Below are positions 36,450 to 45,880 of a stretch of 64,000 nt of DNA, one piece after another. The stretch is from positions 85,180 to 149,179 of the forward strand of contig DMEZ01000015.1 in NCBI GenBank assembly GCA_003450735.1, written 5' to 3'. The translations under genes and the position numbers were made by a program. Within the stretch, counting starts at the first letter, position 1. The number at the start of each line of letters is the position of its first letter. The DNA is from Elusimicrobiota bacterium. Lineage in GTDB: Bacteria; Elusimicrobiota; Elusimicrobia; UBA1565. The notes beneath the pieces are model-generated. The model was not told where the DNA came from, searched no databases, and was given only the letters and a program-made list of their open reading frames with translations.

Positions 36450-39400
36450 ATGACCCAGACGCTCAAGAAGTTCCTCGCCTGCATCCTCGCCGCGGCCCTC
36501 CTCGCGACGAGCGTCCCCGCGCCCTCCGCCTGGGCCGCCGAGCCTGCCCAGAGCGCGCCCATCAACGCCCAGGAGGCCCTCCTCTACCTGCGCCAGAAGG
36601 GCGTCTTGAAATCGGACAACGACCGCCTGATCGATTATCTCTACGACAAGCAGACCAACAAGCTCACCCGCATCGGCGAGACCCTCTACCGGTACCTCAA
36701 GACCGACGAGCAGCAGATCGAAGAGTACCGCGAGACCCTCGACGAAGTCCGCAAGCTCGGCGCCTACACGAACACCAAGAAGCAGGCCGTCGAGAAGGCC
36801 TACCAGGACATCGAGTCCCGCTTCGGCGGCATCGGCGGGGCGGGGGCCGAGGACGCCTTCGCCCTCGGCGCGAAGCTCAACGCCGTGCTCACCGGCGTGA
36901 TGCAGGCCGAGGCTCCTAAGCAGGACTACCTGCAGATCGACACCGAGAACGAGTTCGTTTTCGCGGACGAGAAGGGCGTCGCCGTGCGCATGGCCAAGAG
37001 CATGTCCTGCCGCGACAAGCGCTGGGCCTCGGGCAGCGAGCCGCTCAAGATGACGCTGGCCCGCTTCCAGACCTTCAAGGCCGAGAAGGAGTCGTCGGGG
37101 GACTGGGAGAGCTGGGAGTGCTCCCAGATCGGCGGCGCGGTCGTCTTCAACCGCGAGCTCGTCGAGCAGCAGCGGAAGATGAACAAGAACCGCCCCACCT
37201 GCGCTCCCAAGATCCCGGAGACGGGCCGCTACAACTACGAGATGCTCTACTACAGCTACTGCCAGCGCCAGGAGCAGGTCGACCAGCTCGACCGGGGCTA
37301 CCACGTCGACCGCATGGTGCGCCTGGCCCAGCTGCTCAACAAGCAGTACCGCGAGGACCAGTTCCTCAAGGACAAGACCCTTGAGCGGGACCTCGCGGAG
37401 ATGGGCCGCAAGAAGAAGATCAACGCCTACGATGGGATCTGCGGCCGCGTGGTCTCGGACTACACCGACCTCGTGGACTGCCGGCTGGCCAAGCGCCTGG
37501 AGTATCTCGAGAAGGCCAAGAAGCACACCCTCAGCTACCGCCGCCGCGTCGAGGCCTTCAAGGGGCGCGACACCATCATGCCCGAGGAGATCTCCGGCCT
37601 GCAGGCGGACGAGCAGATCATCTTCAAATACGTCGTGCTCACCTTCCTCGAGACCCAGCGCTTCCACACGGTCAACCAGATGGAGAGCCTCGGCTACGAG
37701 GCCGTGGTCAAGGACGGAGCGCTCGAGCTGAGGGCCCTCAAGAACGCGCCCGACGCCGAGGCGCTCAAGAAGGCCCTCAAGGACGCTCCGCTCACCGAGG
37801 CCGAGAAGGCGGACTACAAGAAAGCCGGACTGGCCCTGGCCAAGCGCCTGCACCAGCTCATGGCCATCTTCCGCAAGCTCGAGCGCGAGACCCAGGACGC
37901 CAGCCACGTCTCTGGGATGGGCGCCGTTTCCGCGGCCCTGCAGTCCACGCAGAAGCAGCTCGGAGACATCGGCCTCGACTACACCCTCTACGCGGCGATG
38001 CCCCAGCTCTCCAAGATCACCAAGGACGAGAGCAAGGGCGTCACCCCGGCCGTCACCTATGGCGGCGCCTGGCTGCTCAACCGGGTCTCGAAGGCCTGGA
38101 AGGGCGACGCGGCGGGCGGCTACCTCAAGAACCGTCAGACGCTCGACAAGTCCCAGGCCCAGCTGGCGGCCATCTCCCGCCTGGTCGCCAAGGGGGACTT
38201 CAAGGGCGCCCGGGCGGCCCTCATCGCCATGGACCCCGACGCGGTCAACGCCTACGGCTCCATCGGCATGGCCGGCGACAACAAGATCACCGACCCGATG
38301 CGCATCCAGGCCTCCCTGCGCAAGACCCAGGAGACCCTGCAGAGCGTCGCGAAGGTCCACGTCTGGTCGGGCATCGTCATCAACACCGTGGTGTGGTCGG
38401 CCGCTCTCGCCATCGCGGCCCCGGTGGCCTCCGCGGCGCTCACCGGCGTCGCCAAGATGGCGGCGACGGCCGCCAAGGTCGTCCAGGGCATCGCCTACGT
38501 GGGCAAGCCCCTCGCCTTCGGCTTCCGCGCCGTCGGGGCTATCGCCGAGCACACCGCCCTGCGCCTCTCCAGCCTGAGCCCGGCCGCGGACAAGCTCTAC
38601 GGCTCCACGAAGGCCCTGCGCGCCCTGGAGGCGACGGGGGTGCGCTTCGTCAACGCCTCGGCGCGCATGGGCTCCTTCTCCCTCCTGCTCTCGGGCGGCC
38701 TCTCGGGCACGATGGCCGCCGGCTCCCACATGTGGGAGCAGAACATCGGGAAGGGCCACTCGGCTTTCGCCGACACCGGCGAGGCCTTCGTGATGGGCTA
38801 TCAGCAGGGGGCCAAGTGGGCCACCGACTCCTGGCACCCGCTTTTGCTCTACGCCGGCATCCCTTCGAACATCTACGAGGGCACCTTCGCGGCCCCCATC
38901 GCCGACTCCCTGGCCACGCGCGGCCTGACCGGCAACCTCAGCGCCGGGGCGAGCGCCGTGCTCTCCAAGACCCCGTGGACGCAGGGCGCGGCCCGGTGGC
39001 TGGGCTCGCACGGCATCGAGAGCCTGGCCAAGGGCGGAGGCTGGCGCTCCGCCCTGGTCACGCCCCTGAGCATGGCGGACAACATCGCCAAGTTCTACAC
39101 GCTCTCCTACGGCGCGGGCGCCGCCGCCCAGTGGGGCTCCTACCGCTTCAACCGGGTGGACGGCGACAACATCGAGCGGCGCATCAAGCGGGCCGAGCAG
39201 GCCGGGATGGACGCGATGCAGCTCCCGCTCTGGCTGGCCTTGCCGGTCTATCCGGCCAAGTACGAGGTCCACGCCCAGAACATGCAGCGCAGCAAGCAGG
39301 GCTACGAGGAGTACAAGAAGGCCGGGGAGCTCGACAAGATCGCCAACGCGGCTGCCGACATCACCGAGCTCGGCCTCAAGAGCGACCCCAAGGTCCCCAT

Positions 39401-42400
39401 GGCCCAGAAGCTCTTCAACCTGCGCTGGCGCGGCGAGTCAGGCGAGCACGGCACCTTCAAGGTCACGAAGGACATGAAGTACAACGCCATCGCCGAGGAG
39501 TTGCCCAACGCCATCAAAGGCGCCGCCCCCGGCCAGAAGGTGGACGCCCTCTCGGTCAACCCGCTCGAGTACTACAAGATCAGCCAGATGGAGGACGGCA
39601 AGAGCGTCGGGCGCCTGAGCATCACCGACGAGGTGCGCGACCAGGCCCAGGGGCTCTTCGAGAAGTCCATCGCGAACAACGCCAAGATGGCCGACGGCAT
39701 CCTCTCCGCCAAGCTCGGCACTAAGATAGAGGGCTTCGGCACCGTCCAGCTGCGCCACCAGGAGGAGGTCGCCCGCATCCTTTACCGTTCCTATCAGGAG
39801 AAGGGAGCGAGCGTCACGAAGGCCCAGTTCGACGCGAGCGTCAAGATCCTCAAGCCCTACCTGGAATCGGAGCAGCTCGTGGCGGGGAAGGCCAAGGAGC
39901 TCGTCGAGGCCCTGGGCAAGAACCCGACCCCCTCCAAGACCTTCACCCATCTCGTCGAAGAGATGATGCAGCGCACGATGCAATGGAAGTCCAACCAGGA
40001 CGTGAAGGGCCACGCCGACGCCGTCAAGCCCTACACCGACCTCTTCACCGAGTTCAAGAGCCGCGTCGAGGCTCAGAAGGGCCAGCTTTCCGCCACCGAG
40101 AACGTGGTGCTCGGGAAGACCCTGGACTACCTCGAGGCCATCCAGAAGCGCTTCCAGTACTTCAACCGCCAGGAAGTCTTCGTCAGCCGCGTGAAGACCT
40201 CCCTCGACGCCCTGCGGACCGAGTACTCGGGCGGCGCCGCGCCCAACACGAACGTGCAGAAGACGCTCGACGGGATGCTCCAGAGGACCCTCGACTGGGC
40301 CAAGGTCAACCGGACCGGGAGCGATCCGGTGGTGCGCACCGAGAACCCCAAGGAGCTCAAGCCCGGAGACTTCGGCTCCCTGCTCGGCGACCTCAAGAAA
40401 GCCATCGACGCCCAGCGCCCCGGCCTGAGCCCCGCCGACCTCGTGGTGCTCGAGACCGCCTACAAGGAGATCCAGGCCGCTCCGTGGATGCTGCACGACT
40501 CCAAGGGCACGAACCTGCAGGGCTGGCGCCCCGTGCAGTTCGAGGGGCTGATGTACTTCCTCTATTCGGTCACCCGCAACGGCGCCCAGTCCTCCGAGAT
40601 CGTGCGCACCTTCCTGCAGATGAAGACCGGCGCCGGCAAGACCCTCATCGCTTTCGAGGGCCTCCTGCCCTTCGCCGACGCCGACGCGGCCCTGCGCGGC
40701 AAGAAGACGATGTTCCTGACCGTCCAGTCCAACCTGGAGTCGCAGGCCCGCATGGAGTTCCGCTCGCTCAAGAAGCTCGCCACCAAGATGACGCTCGATA
40801 CCTGGGAGGGCTTCAAGACCAAGATCGCCGAGGGCAAGCTCAAGTTCCATAACACGACCGACGACTACTGGATCCTCGGCGACGAGATGGACGGCGCGGC
40901 GCTCCAGCCCGCCCTGACCATCGGGGAGACCACGGCGTCGGTCTCGAAGGACGCCATGGGCTACCGGATGCTCAAGAGCCTCGGCAAGCGCATGTCGGGC
41001 CTGCTCGACCGGGCTCCGCAGGAGAGCCAGAAGCAGGTCGAGGCCCATGTCCGGCGCATCCAGGCCCTGGCCGAGTCCATGCAGCCCGGGCCGGGACGGG
41101 ACGCTCTCAAGCAGAGCGCCCTGGACCTGCTCAAGGCCTCGAAGAACGTGTTCCAGCAGGAAAGCCGCGCCTTCACCCCGTCCAAGGACAAGGGGCAGGC
41201 CCTCCAGCGCGCCGAGGGCTGGATGCGGCGCCAGGGCGGCCAGGAACTCGCCCCCTCGGACAAGGCGGCCCTCACCCGCCTCGTCGACGATCTGCGCCAG
41301 GCCAAGGGCGGCGACATGGCCCCCGCCGTGGAGCGCATGGACGGCAAGCTGAGGGACCTGCACAACAGCTGGGTCCAGCACGACCTCGCGAAGGCCGAGG
41401 GGCGCGTCCAGTCCCTCCTGGGCAAGCAGGGCGAGGTCGTCTCCAAGCTGCCCGAGGGGATGCGCCTCGACGTCGAGGCCGCCGGCAAGGACATCCTCAA
41501 GGCCCTGGGCGAGCGGCGCTCCTCCGCCCTCCTCGACCCGAAGCTGGTCTCCAAGCAGGTCGAGGCGATGCTGCTCGACCAGAAGTCCATCCTCCTGCAG
41601 TCCGAACCCGCCAGCCAGAACCTGGCCAAGAACCTGCGCCGCCTGGCCGCCACCGCGCGCAAGGACGGCAACGTCCGGCTCGCCAAGGAGTATGAGGCCC
41701 AGGCGACCAAGCTCGGCGACCAGGCCGCCCAGGCCCGCGTCCAACTCAAGGCCAACGCCGAGAGCATCCAGCAGACCGTCCGGCAGGGCGGCCAGGGCTG
41801 GGAGCTCAAGGTGCGGGAGCTGCTGTCGGCGCGCGAGCAGCTCGTCGACAAGGCCGTGACCAAAGAGAACCCCATCTACGAGATCTTCTCCAAGATGCGC
41901 CAGGACATGTACTCGATGGTGCGCTCGAGCGTCCGCACCCAGGACGACGGGCTCATCCTGCGCCAGTCCCCCGAGAAGGCGGCCCAGACCCTCGAGAAGT
42001 CCGGCCGGAGCCTGGTCGAGAGCGTGGAGAAGCTGGCCAAGGGCGACCCCAAGGCCCAGCCCCTGCTCGAGTCGGCCAGGCGTCTGCAGACCAGCTGGAA
42101 CCAGAAGGCGGGCGAGATCCGGAAGATGCTCGACGCCCCGGTCAACGCGGAGCACCAGGCCCTGCAGGCGGCCAAGCTCAGCGTCCACGAGAAGCTCCAG
42201 ACCGCCGAGAGCGCCCTCAAGACCGCCCGCTCCGACTTCGATGCGGCCGAGCCCACCCAGAAGGTCGCGATGCGCGAGAAGCTCGACGCCGCCCAGTTCC
42301 AGGTGGACGCGTGGAACGGCAAGCTCTCCGACCTCAACGCCGCCATCGCCCGTTTCGACGCGCCCCAGCGCCAGGCGGTCCAGGCCCAGCTGAAGACCCT

Positions 42401-44018
42401 GCTCGCCGAGTCGCAGCAGACGGCCCAGCTCTGGAAGACGAGCCTCGCCCCCTTCAAGGGCCCCCAGGCCGACCTCGCGCGGCTCGCGGTCGAGCCCATG
42501 CCCACGGCCTTCCAGTCCCAGCTCAAGCGCATCGAGTTCACCTCGGATAGGGCCGTGCAGGCCTGGCAGAGGCGCATCGACGGCGTGGGGGCCGGCGAGC
42601 TCGCCCTGCGCTACGGCCTCAAGTGGACGGGCCTGCGCTGGGCGCTCTCGAAGGTCCCGGGCCTGGGCGAGACCCGCGTCCTCCAGCCGGTCACACCCTC
42701 GACGGAGGGCCTGGCCCGCACGCACGCCAACCAGCTCGTGAAGGCGTTCCTCAACGACCCCTTCCTGCCGCCCGACGTCAAGTGGCGCATGTTCTGGGAG
42801 ATCCTGCCCTCCACGGTCTGGCCGAGCGGGCCGACGGGGAAGGGCTCGGGCTGGGTGCGCACCGAGCTCTACAACCTCGCGCGCGGCTACCTGGACAACC
42901 CGGCCAACATCCGCGTGGACAACATCACCGGCAAGGTGAACGTGATCCATAACGGGCAGTGGTTCGAATCCATGGACACGCCCACGCGCCGCTACTGGGA
43001 GCTCGAGTACGGCACGGACCTGACCTTGCCCTACGAGCACAAGACCATCGTCACGATGAACGACCTCATCAAGGACAACCACAACTTCCGCTTCGTGGGG
43101 TTCTCGGGGACGACGGGCAAGGAGTTCTACTCCTACATGTCCGGCAACAAGGTGGACATCGTGGGCAAGGGCTCCTCCGGCGCGCCGGACGTCACGCTCT
43201 CCCTGCACGAAGGCCCCTCGGGCAAGTTCACGCAGGTGGGCGACGCCATGCGCGCGGCCAACCAGAGCCCGGAGGCGCTGGTGGTCTTGAGCGTCTCGGA
43301 CACCAAGATGGTCAAGGCCGTGCGCAACTACCTGATCAAGGCCGGCCTGGTCAAGCCGGAGAACATCGCGATGGTGTTCTCGGACTCGGAGCTCCTGCGC
43401 CTCAACCGGCCGCAGGCCAACGTCAGCCAGCAGATGAACCTCGACGGGCTCACCTCGGGCAAGGTCAAGATCCTCATCCTGGACACCCGCGTGGGCGGCC
43501 GCGGCCTGGACCTCAACTTCAAGGGCGAGCGCGGCAAGCCGGGCGGCTTCGGCGGCTACAAGAAGATGGAGATGCTCATCCTCGACCCGCAGGAGATGAC
43601 CGGGGTGCACAACATCCAGGCGCAGGGCCGCATCGACCTGGGCCGCGTCCTGCCCGGCACCGAGCGCGTCTTCAAGCTGGTCATGGACGTGCGCACCGCG
43701 CAGGGCGACCCGGTCTTCCTCAAGATGATGCGGGAAGAGCCCATCATGCAGCAGCTCTCGCAGAGCCCCGAGGCGAAGGCGCTGGCCCTCAAGCAGGGCA
43801 AGCTCTACGCCGACTGGACGGTCGTCCACGACTACGTGCGCGAGCTTGAGGGGCGCCAGGCGAGCCCCGATCTCACGAGGCTCTACCGCCAGACGGTGGA
43901 CAAATACCTGGTGATGAAGCAGGACGTCGTGGAGCTCGAGCAGCTGCGCTCGGCCAGCGTCATCCAGGACGCCAACCGGGTGCCGAACCCCTTGTTCCGC
44001 GGGCTCGAAGGGCGCTAG
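36450..44018 (+). CDS. Giant signal-bearing protein with SecA-like DEAD motor and coiled-coil insertion
   Basis: The protein has 2522 residues from ATG 36450; the in-frame ATG at 36354 lies inside the upstream terminator. The N-terminus is a signal peptide (FLACILAAALLATSVPAPSA). Residues 30-620 are helical and contain several Cys. Hydrophobic segments occur at about 638-675, 745-765, 880-895 and 920-935. The motor has SecA-like motif I MKTGAGKT (1391-1398), motif II DEMD (1478-1481), SGTTG (2219-2223, as SecA MTGT), GGRGLD (2349-2354, as SecA GRGTD) and QAQGR (2390-2394). About 700 residues of coiled coil separate motif II from the second RecA-like half. It is probably an ATP-driven polypeptide translocase or remodeller. 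The signal peptide on an ATPase is odd; an odd number of membrane passes could return the motor to the cytoplasm. Confidence 0.8.
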   Translation: MTQTLKKFLACILAAALLATSVPAPSAWAAEPAQSAPINAQEALLYLRQKGVLKSDNDRLIDYLYDKQTNKLTRIGETLYRYLKTDEQQIEEYRETLDEVRKLGAYTNTKKQAVEKAYQDIESRFGGIGGAGAEDAFALGAKLNAVLTGVMQAEAPKQDYLQIDTENEFVFADEKGVAVRMAKSMSCRDKRWASGSEPLKMTLARFQTFKAEKESSGDWESWECSQIGGAVVFNRELVEQQRKMNKNRPTCAPKIPETGRYNYEMLYYSYCQRQEQVDQLDRGYHVDRMVRLAQLLNKQYREDQFLKDKTLERDLAEMGRKKKINAYDGICGRVVSDYTDLVDCRLAKRLEYLEKAKKHTLSYRRRVEAFKGRDTIMPEEISGLQADEQIIFKYVVLTFLETQRFHTVNQMESLGYEAVVKDGALELRALKNAPDAEALKKALKDAPLTEAEKADYKKAGLALAKRLHQLMAIFRKLERETQDASHVSGMGAVSAALQSTQKQLGDIGLDYTLYAAMPQLSKITKDESKGVTPAVTYGGAWLLNRVSKAWKGDAAGGYLKNRQTLDKSQAQLAAISRLVAKGDFKGARAALIAMDPDAVNAYGSIGMAGDNKITDPMRIQASLRKTQETLQSVAKVHVWSGIVINTVVWSAALAIAAPVASAALTGVAKMAATAAKVVQGIAYVGKPLAFGFRAVGAIAEHTALRLSSLSPAADKLYGSTKALRALEATGVRFVNASARMGSFSLLLSGGLSGTMAAGSHMWEQNIGKGHSAFADTGEAFVMGYQQGAKWATDSWHPLLLYAGIPSNIYEGTFAAPIADSLATRGLTGNLSAGASAVLSKTPWTQGAARWLGSHGIESLAKGGGWRSALVTPLSMADNIAKFYTLSYGAGAAAQWGSYRFNRVDGDNIERRIKRAEQAGMDAMQLPLWLALPVYPAKYEVHAQNMQRSKQGYEEYKKAGELDKIANAAADITELGLKSDPKVPMAQKLFNLRWRGESGEHGTFKVTKDMKYNAIAEELPNAIKGAAPGQKVDALSVNPLEYYKISQMEDGKSVGRLSITDEVRDQAQGLFEKSIANNAKMADGILSAKLGTKIEGFGTVQLRHQEEVARILYRSYQEKGASVTKAQFDASVKILKPYLESEQLVAGKAKELVEALGKNPTPSKTFTHLVEEMMQRTMQWKSNQDVKGHADAVKPYTDLFTEFKSRVEAQKGQLSATENVVLGKTLDYLEAIQKRFQYFNRQEVFVSRVKTSLDALRTEYSGGAAPNTNVQKTLDGMLQRTLDWAKVNRTGSDPVVRTENPKELKPGDFGSLLGDLKKAIDAQRPGLSPADLVVLETAYKEIQAAPWMLHDSKGTNLQGWRPVQFEGLMYFLYSVTRNGAQSSEIVRTFLQMKTGAGKTLIAFEGLLPFADADAALRGKKTMFLTVQSNLESQARMEFRSLKKLATKMTLDTWEGFKTKIAEGKLKFHNTTDDYWILGDEMDGAALQPALTIGETTASVSKDAMGYRMLKSLGKRMSGLLDRAPQESQKQVEAHVRRIQALAESMQPGPGRDALKQSALDLLKASKNVFQQESRAFTPSKDKGQALQRAEGWMRRQGGQELAPSDKAALTRLVDDLRQAKGGDMAPAVERMDGKLRDLHNSWVQHDLAKAEGRVQSLLGKQGEVVSKLPEGMRLDVEAAGKDILKALGERRSSALLDPKLVSKQVEAMLLDQKSILLQSEPASQNLAKNLRRLAATARKDGNVRLAKEYEAQATKLGDQAAQARVQLKANAESIQQTVRQGGQGWELKVRELLSAREQLVDKAVTKENPIYEIFSKMRQDMYSMVRSSVRTQDDGLILRQSPEKAAQTLEKSGRSLVESVEKLAKGDPKAQPLLESARRLQTSWNQKAGEIRKMLDAPVNAEHQALQAAKLSVHEKLQTAESALKTARSDFDAAEPTQKVAMREKLDAAQFQVDAWNGKLSDLNAAIARFDAPQRQAVQAQLKTLLAESQQTAQLWKTSLAPFKGPQADLARLAVEPMPTAFQSQLKRIEFTSDRAVQAWQRRIDGVGAGELALRYGLKWTGLRWALSKVPGLGETRVLQPVTPSTEGLARTHANQLVKAFLNDPFLPPDVKWRMFWEILPSTVWPSGPTGKGSGWVRTELYNLARGYLDNPANIRVDNITGKVNVIHNGQWFESMDTPTRRYWELEYGTDLTLPYEHKTIVTMNDLIKDNHNFRFVGFSGTTGKEFYSYMSGNKVDIVGKGSSGAPDVTLSLHEGPSGKFTQVGDAMRAANQSPEALVVLSVSDTKMVKAVRNYLIKAGLVKPENIAMVFSDSELLRLNRPQANVSQQMNLDGLTSGKVKILILDTRVGGRGLDLNFKGERGKPGGFGGYKKMEMLILDPQEMTGVHNIQAQGRIDLGRVLPGTERVFKLVMDVRTAQGDPVFLKMMREEPIMQQLSQSPEAKALALKQGKLYADWTVVHDYVRELEGRQASPDLTRLYRQTVDKYLVMKQDVVELEQLRSASVIQDANRVPNPLFRGLEGR

Positions 44019-44048
44019 TTTTTTACCTTCTTTTTACCGTCAGGACAC

Positions 44049-44077
44049 TTGACGGGAGGCCGCTCCGGGGCTATCCC
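44049..44077 (+). promoter_or_regulatory. Promoter of the SLT transglycosylase gene, leaderless-type
   Basis: TTGACG (44049-44054), a 17-bp spacer and TATCCC (44072-44077), then 6 nt to GTG 44084. Just upstream, TTTTTTACCTTCTTTTTACC (44022-44041) resembles the spacer of the 19502 and 28696 promoters and may be a decayed copy. Confidence 0.55.
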
Positions 44078-44083
44078 TATACC

Positions 44084-45136
44084 GTGGTGGTCATCGATCT
44101 GCTGTTCCTCCTTTCAGTGCCGGCGAGCGCGTACGTCGCGCAGGACCCCGGCACCCCTCCGGTCCTCTCCCTGTCCCAGCAGATCGAGCAGGAGGCGCAG
44201 GCGGAGCCGCTCAAGGACGCTCCCTCCGCCGTGCCGGTCGCGGCGGCGTCCGCGCTCCCGGCGCGGCCTAGCCCCGCGCGTCCAGCGCTGAACCTTCCCG
44301 ACGGTCCCGGCTATTCCAACGGCAACGCCTTCGACGGCAGCGGGACGAAGCCCGCGGCCTCCCTGGGCGCGGCGAGTTCGGGCGGCGGCGCTGCCGGCGG
44401 AGCCGCGGCCGGCGGGAAGGCGGCCGGTGATGCGGCGAAGAAGGGGGAGGCTCAGGACGCCAAGACGGAGGGAGGGTGCCCCGACTGCAAGGGCAAGGGC
44501 AACTGCAAGGGCGGATGCAAGGGCCTCTGCCCGCTCCCCCAGAAGGGGCTGCACATCCCGGACATCCCCAACCCGATCGACGTCACTCCGCGGGGCTGGT
44601 TCCAGCCCACCCCCGAACTCTCCGCCGCCCCCGGCACCGCCGACGAGGAGACCGTGGCCCGCATCGCCCAGGAGCGGGGGATGAAGGTGGGGATCGTGCT
44701 CGCCGCCTACCGCGAGGCCAAGCGCCAGGGCGTGGACTACCGGTTGATCCTGGCCATCATCAAGCAGGAGTCCTCCTTCAACCCGACCATCTGCAGCGGC
44801 GCGGGCGCCTGCGGGCTCATGCAGCTCATGCCGGCCACCGGGAAGAGCGTGGGCGTGGCGCCTAGCGAGCGCTCCGACCCCGTCAAGAACATCCGGGGCG
44901 GCGTGACCTACCTCAAGGGGCTCTTCAATCAGTTCGTGGACTTCAGCTGGGCCCAGCTGCAGTCGCTCAACCCGGCCATGCTCGAGCAGGTCAAGTCCGC
45001 CATCGCGGCCTACAACGCCGGCCCCGGCGCGGTCAAGAAGTACGGCGGCAAGGTGCCGCCCTACCAGGAGACCCGCGACTACGTCGTGAAGGTTTTGCGC
45101 AACTACGTCGAATACCGCAGCGTGTTCCCGCAGTAG
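44084..45136 (+). CDS. Secreted SLT-type lytic transglycosylase (GH23) with Cys-rich box
   Basis: The protein has 350 residues with a signal peptide (LLFLLSVPASAYVAQ). A Pro/Ala/Gly linker leads to a Cys-rich box (GGCPDCKGKGNCKGGCKGLC, about 130-149) resembling a small zinc or disulfide knuckle. The catalytic SLT domain has KQESSF with catalytic E229, GLMQLMP (244-250), AYNAGPGAV (309-317) and the closing PPYQETRDYV. It cleaves peptidoglycan glycan strands, and such enzymes often open the wall for pili, flagella or secretion systems. Its place next to the SecA-like gene fits that. Start: GTG 44084, with a second GTG in frame at 44087. Confidence 0.93.
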   Translation: MVVIDLLFLLSVPASAYVAQDPGTPPVLSLSQQIEQEAQAEPLKDAPSAVPVAAASALPARPSPARPALNLPDGPGYSNGNAFDGSGTKPAASLGAASSGGGAAGGAAAGGKAAGDAAKKGEAQDAKTEGGCPDCKGKGNCKGGCKGLCPLPQKGLHIPDIPNPIDVTPRGWFQPTPELSAAPGTADEETVARIAQERGMKVGIVLAAYREAKRQGVDYRLILAIIKQESSFNPTICSGAGACGLMQLMPATGKSVGVAPSERSDPVKNIRGGVTYLKGLFNQFVDFSWAQLQSLNPAMLEQVKSAIAAYNAGPGAVKKYGGKVPPYQETRDYVVKVLRNYVEYRSVFPQ

Positions 45137-45148
45137 GAATCCGCGCTC

Positions 45149-45177
45149 TTGTCGCAATTGGATGCGTCTGCTACACT
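45149..45177 (+). promoter_or_regulatory. Promoter ahead of a non-coding stretch
   Basis: TTGTCG (45149-45154), a 17-bp spacer and TACACT (45172-45177). No coding sequence follows for 250 bp, so it may drive a small RNA ending at the hairpin near 45326. Confidence 0.4.
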
Positions 45178-45183
45178 GAAAAT

Positions 45184-45326
45184 GACAGCTGGTGGGGATC
45201 AGGCCCCGACGTCAGGGGCCTGATCTGTTTCTGTGACAGTCTTGACGAGAGTGGGATGAGCCGTTATCTTTAGATAGACGGGCGGCCGTTGGACTACCCA
45301 AAGCCCCGGGCGACCGGGGCTTTGGG
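45184..45326 (+). ncRNA. Possible small structured RNA, family unknown
   Basis: The 294-bp gap between the transglycosylase and the next gene holds, in order: a promoter, a perfect 11-bp hairpin (45197-45225, 7-nt loop), a small helix pair that is conserved in a second copy at 47549, and a 13-bp GC-rich hairpin with a GCGA loop (45298-45326) that could terminate transcription. I see no match to 6S, tmRNA, SRP, RNase P or known riboswitch cores. Expression is inferred only from promoter and hairpin placement. Confidence 0.3.
45252..45326 (+). repeat. Left structured direct repeat flanking the AT-rich island
   Basis: It shares GTTATCT, GGCGGCCGTTG and the hairpin AAGCCCCGGGCGACCGGGGC with the copy at 47549-47625. 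The hairpin cores are exactly 2300 bp apart. Predicted helices: TGGG (45252-45255) with CCCA (45297-45300), and CCGT (45261-45264) with ACGG (45278-45281). Confidence 0.75.
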
Positions 45327-45360
45327 TATGTGAGTTATTGGAGCACTCAATGCCTGGGTC

Positions 45361-45390
45361 TTGACAGCAATCGGAATAGTCTGGTATACT
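45361..45390 (+). promoter_or_regulatory. Promoter of the AT-rich island genes
   Basis: TTGACA (45361-45366), an 18-bp spacer and TATACT (45385-45390) preceded by TGG. The first island gene follows with a GGAGG ribosome site. Confidence 0.7.
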
Positions 45391-45430
45391 CTAAAGACTC
45401 TGATGTACAACGAATGTGTCTGGAGGCTAT

Positions 45431-45829
45431 ATGAAAATCGAAGTGAGCACTGAAGTCGGAAAAGCTCTTGAGTTGGCAGCACGGGTATCACGGCGAACAG
45501 TGGATTCGATACTTAGAGATTTGATGGAACTACCTGCAGCAAATACTGAGAGGGTATCCGCAAAACCAGCTGAAGCCTCTGGGTTGGTGTTTTCTGATGG
45601 CACTGTGCTGCCTGGGGGGTTAAAGCTTCGCGGAAAGCATCAGGGCAAATATTTTTTTGGAGAAGTTGGTAATGGAAAAATCATGGTAGAAGGTAAAGCA
45701 TACGATACGCCTTCTCGGGCGGCCAAGGATATCAAAGGCTATGCAGAAAATGGATGGAGGTGGTTTGAGGGGCAAGATGAGAACGGCGGGTGGCATGCCC
45801 TTGATTATTGGCGGAAGCGGGACAGGTGA
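45431..45829 (+). CDS. Small DUF4357/DUF2924-like protein
   Basis: The protein has 132 residues, with GGAGG 4 nt before ATG 45431. The N-terminal 35 residues form a helical, possibly DNA-binding or dimerising segment. The C-terminal part (FSDGTVLPGGLKLRGKHQGK, then a GKAYDTPSRAAKDI segment and NGWRWFEG) resembles the small domains DUF4357 or DUF2924 found next to restriction and phage genes; I cannot decide between them. Codon use is AT-richer than in the flanking genes, which supports horizontal origin. Confidence 0.6.
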   Translation: MKIEVSTEVGKALELAARVSRRTVDSILRDLMELPAANTERVSAKPAEASGLVFSDGTVLPGGLKLRGKHQGKYFFGEVGNGKIMVEGKAYDTPSRAAKDIKGYAENGWRWFEGQDENGGWHALDYWRKRDR

Positions 45830-45880
45830 TTCGTCGGTTCGATTACTAGGGGGCCAGATCCTGAGAGTTCTTGGGGGGAT

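Noticed and set aside
39438..43829. 1463-codon open frame antisense to the SecA-like gene, with similar long antisense frames at 10509-13826 and 56227-59634
   Set aside because: High GC at third positions of the real genes removes stops from the opposite strand. The antisense products are His/Arg/Gly/Leu-rich without domains, and the sense frames have clear motifs.
45184..45326. 6S, SRP, tmRNA or RNase P RNA in the gene-free gap
   Set aside because: None of the conserved cores of these RNAs is visible; only generic hairpins are seen.
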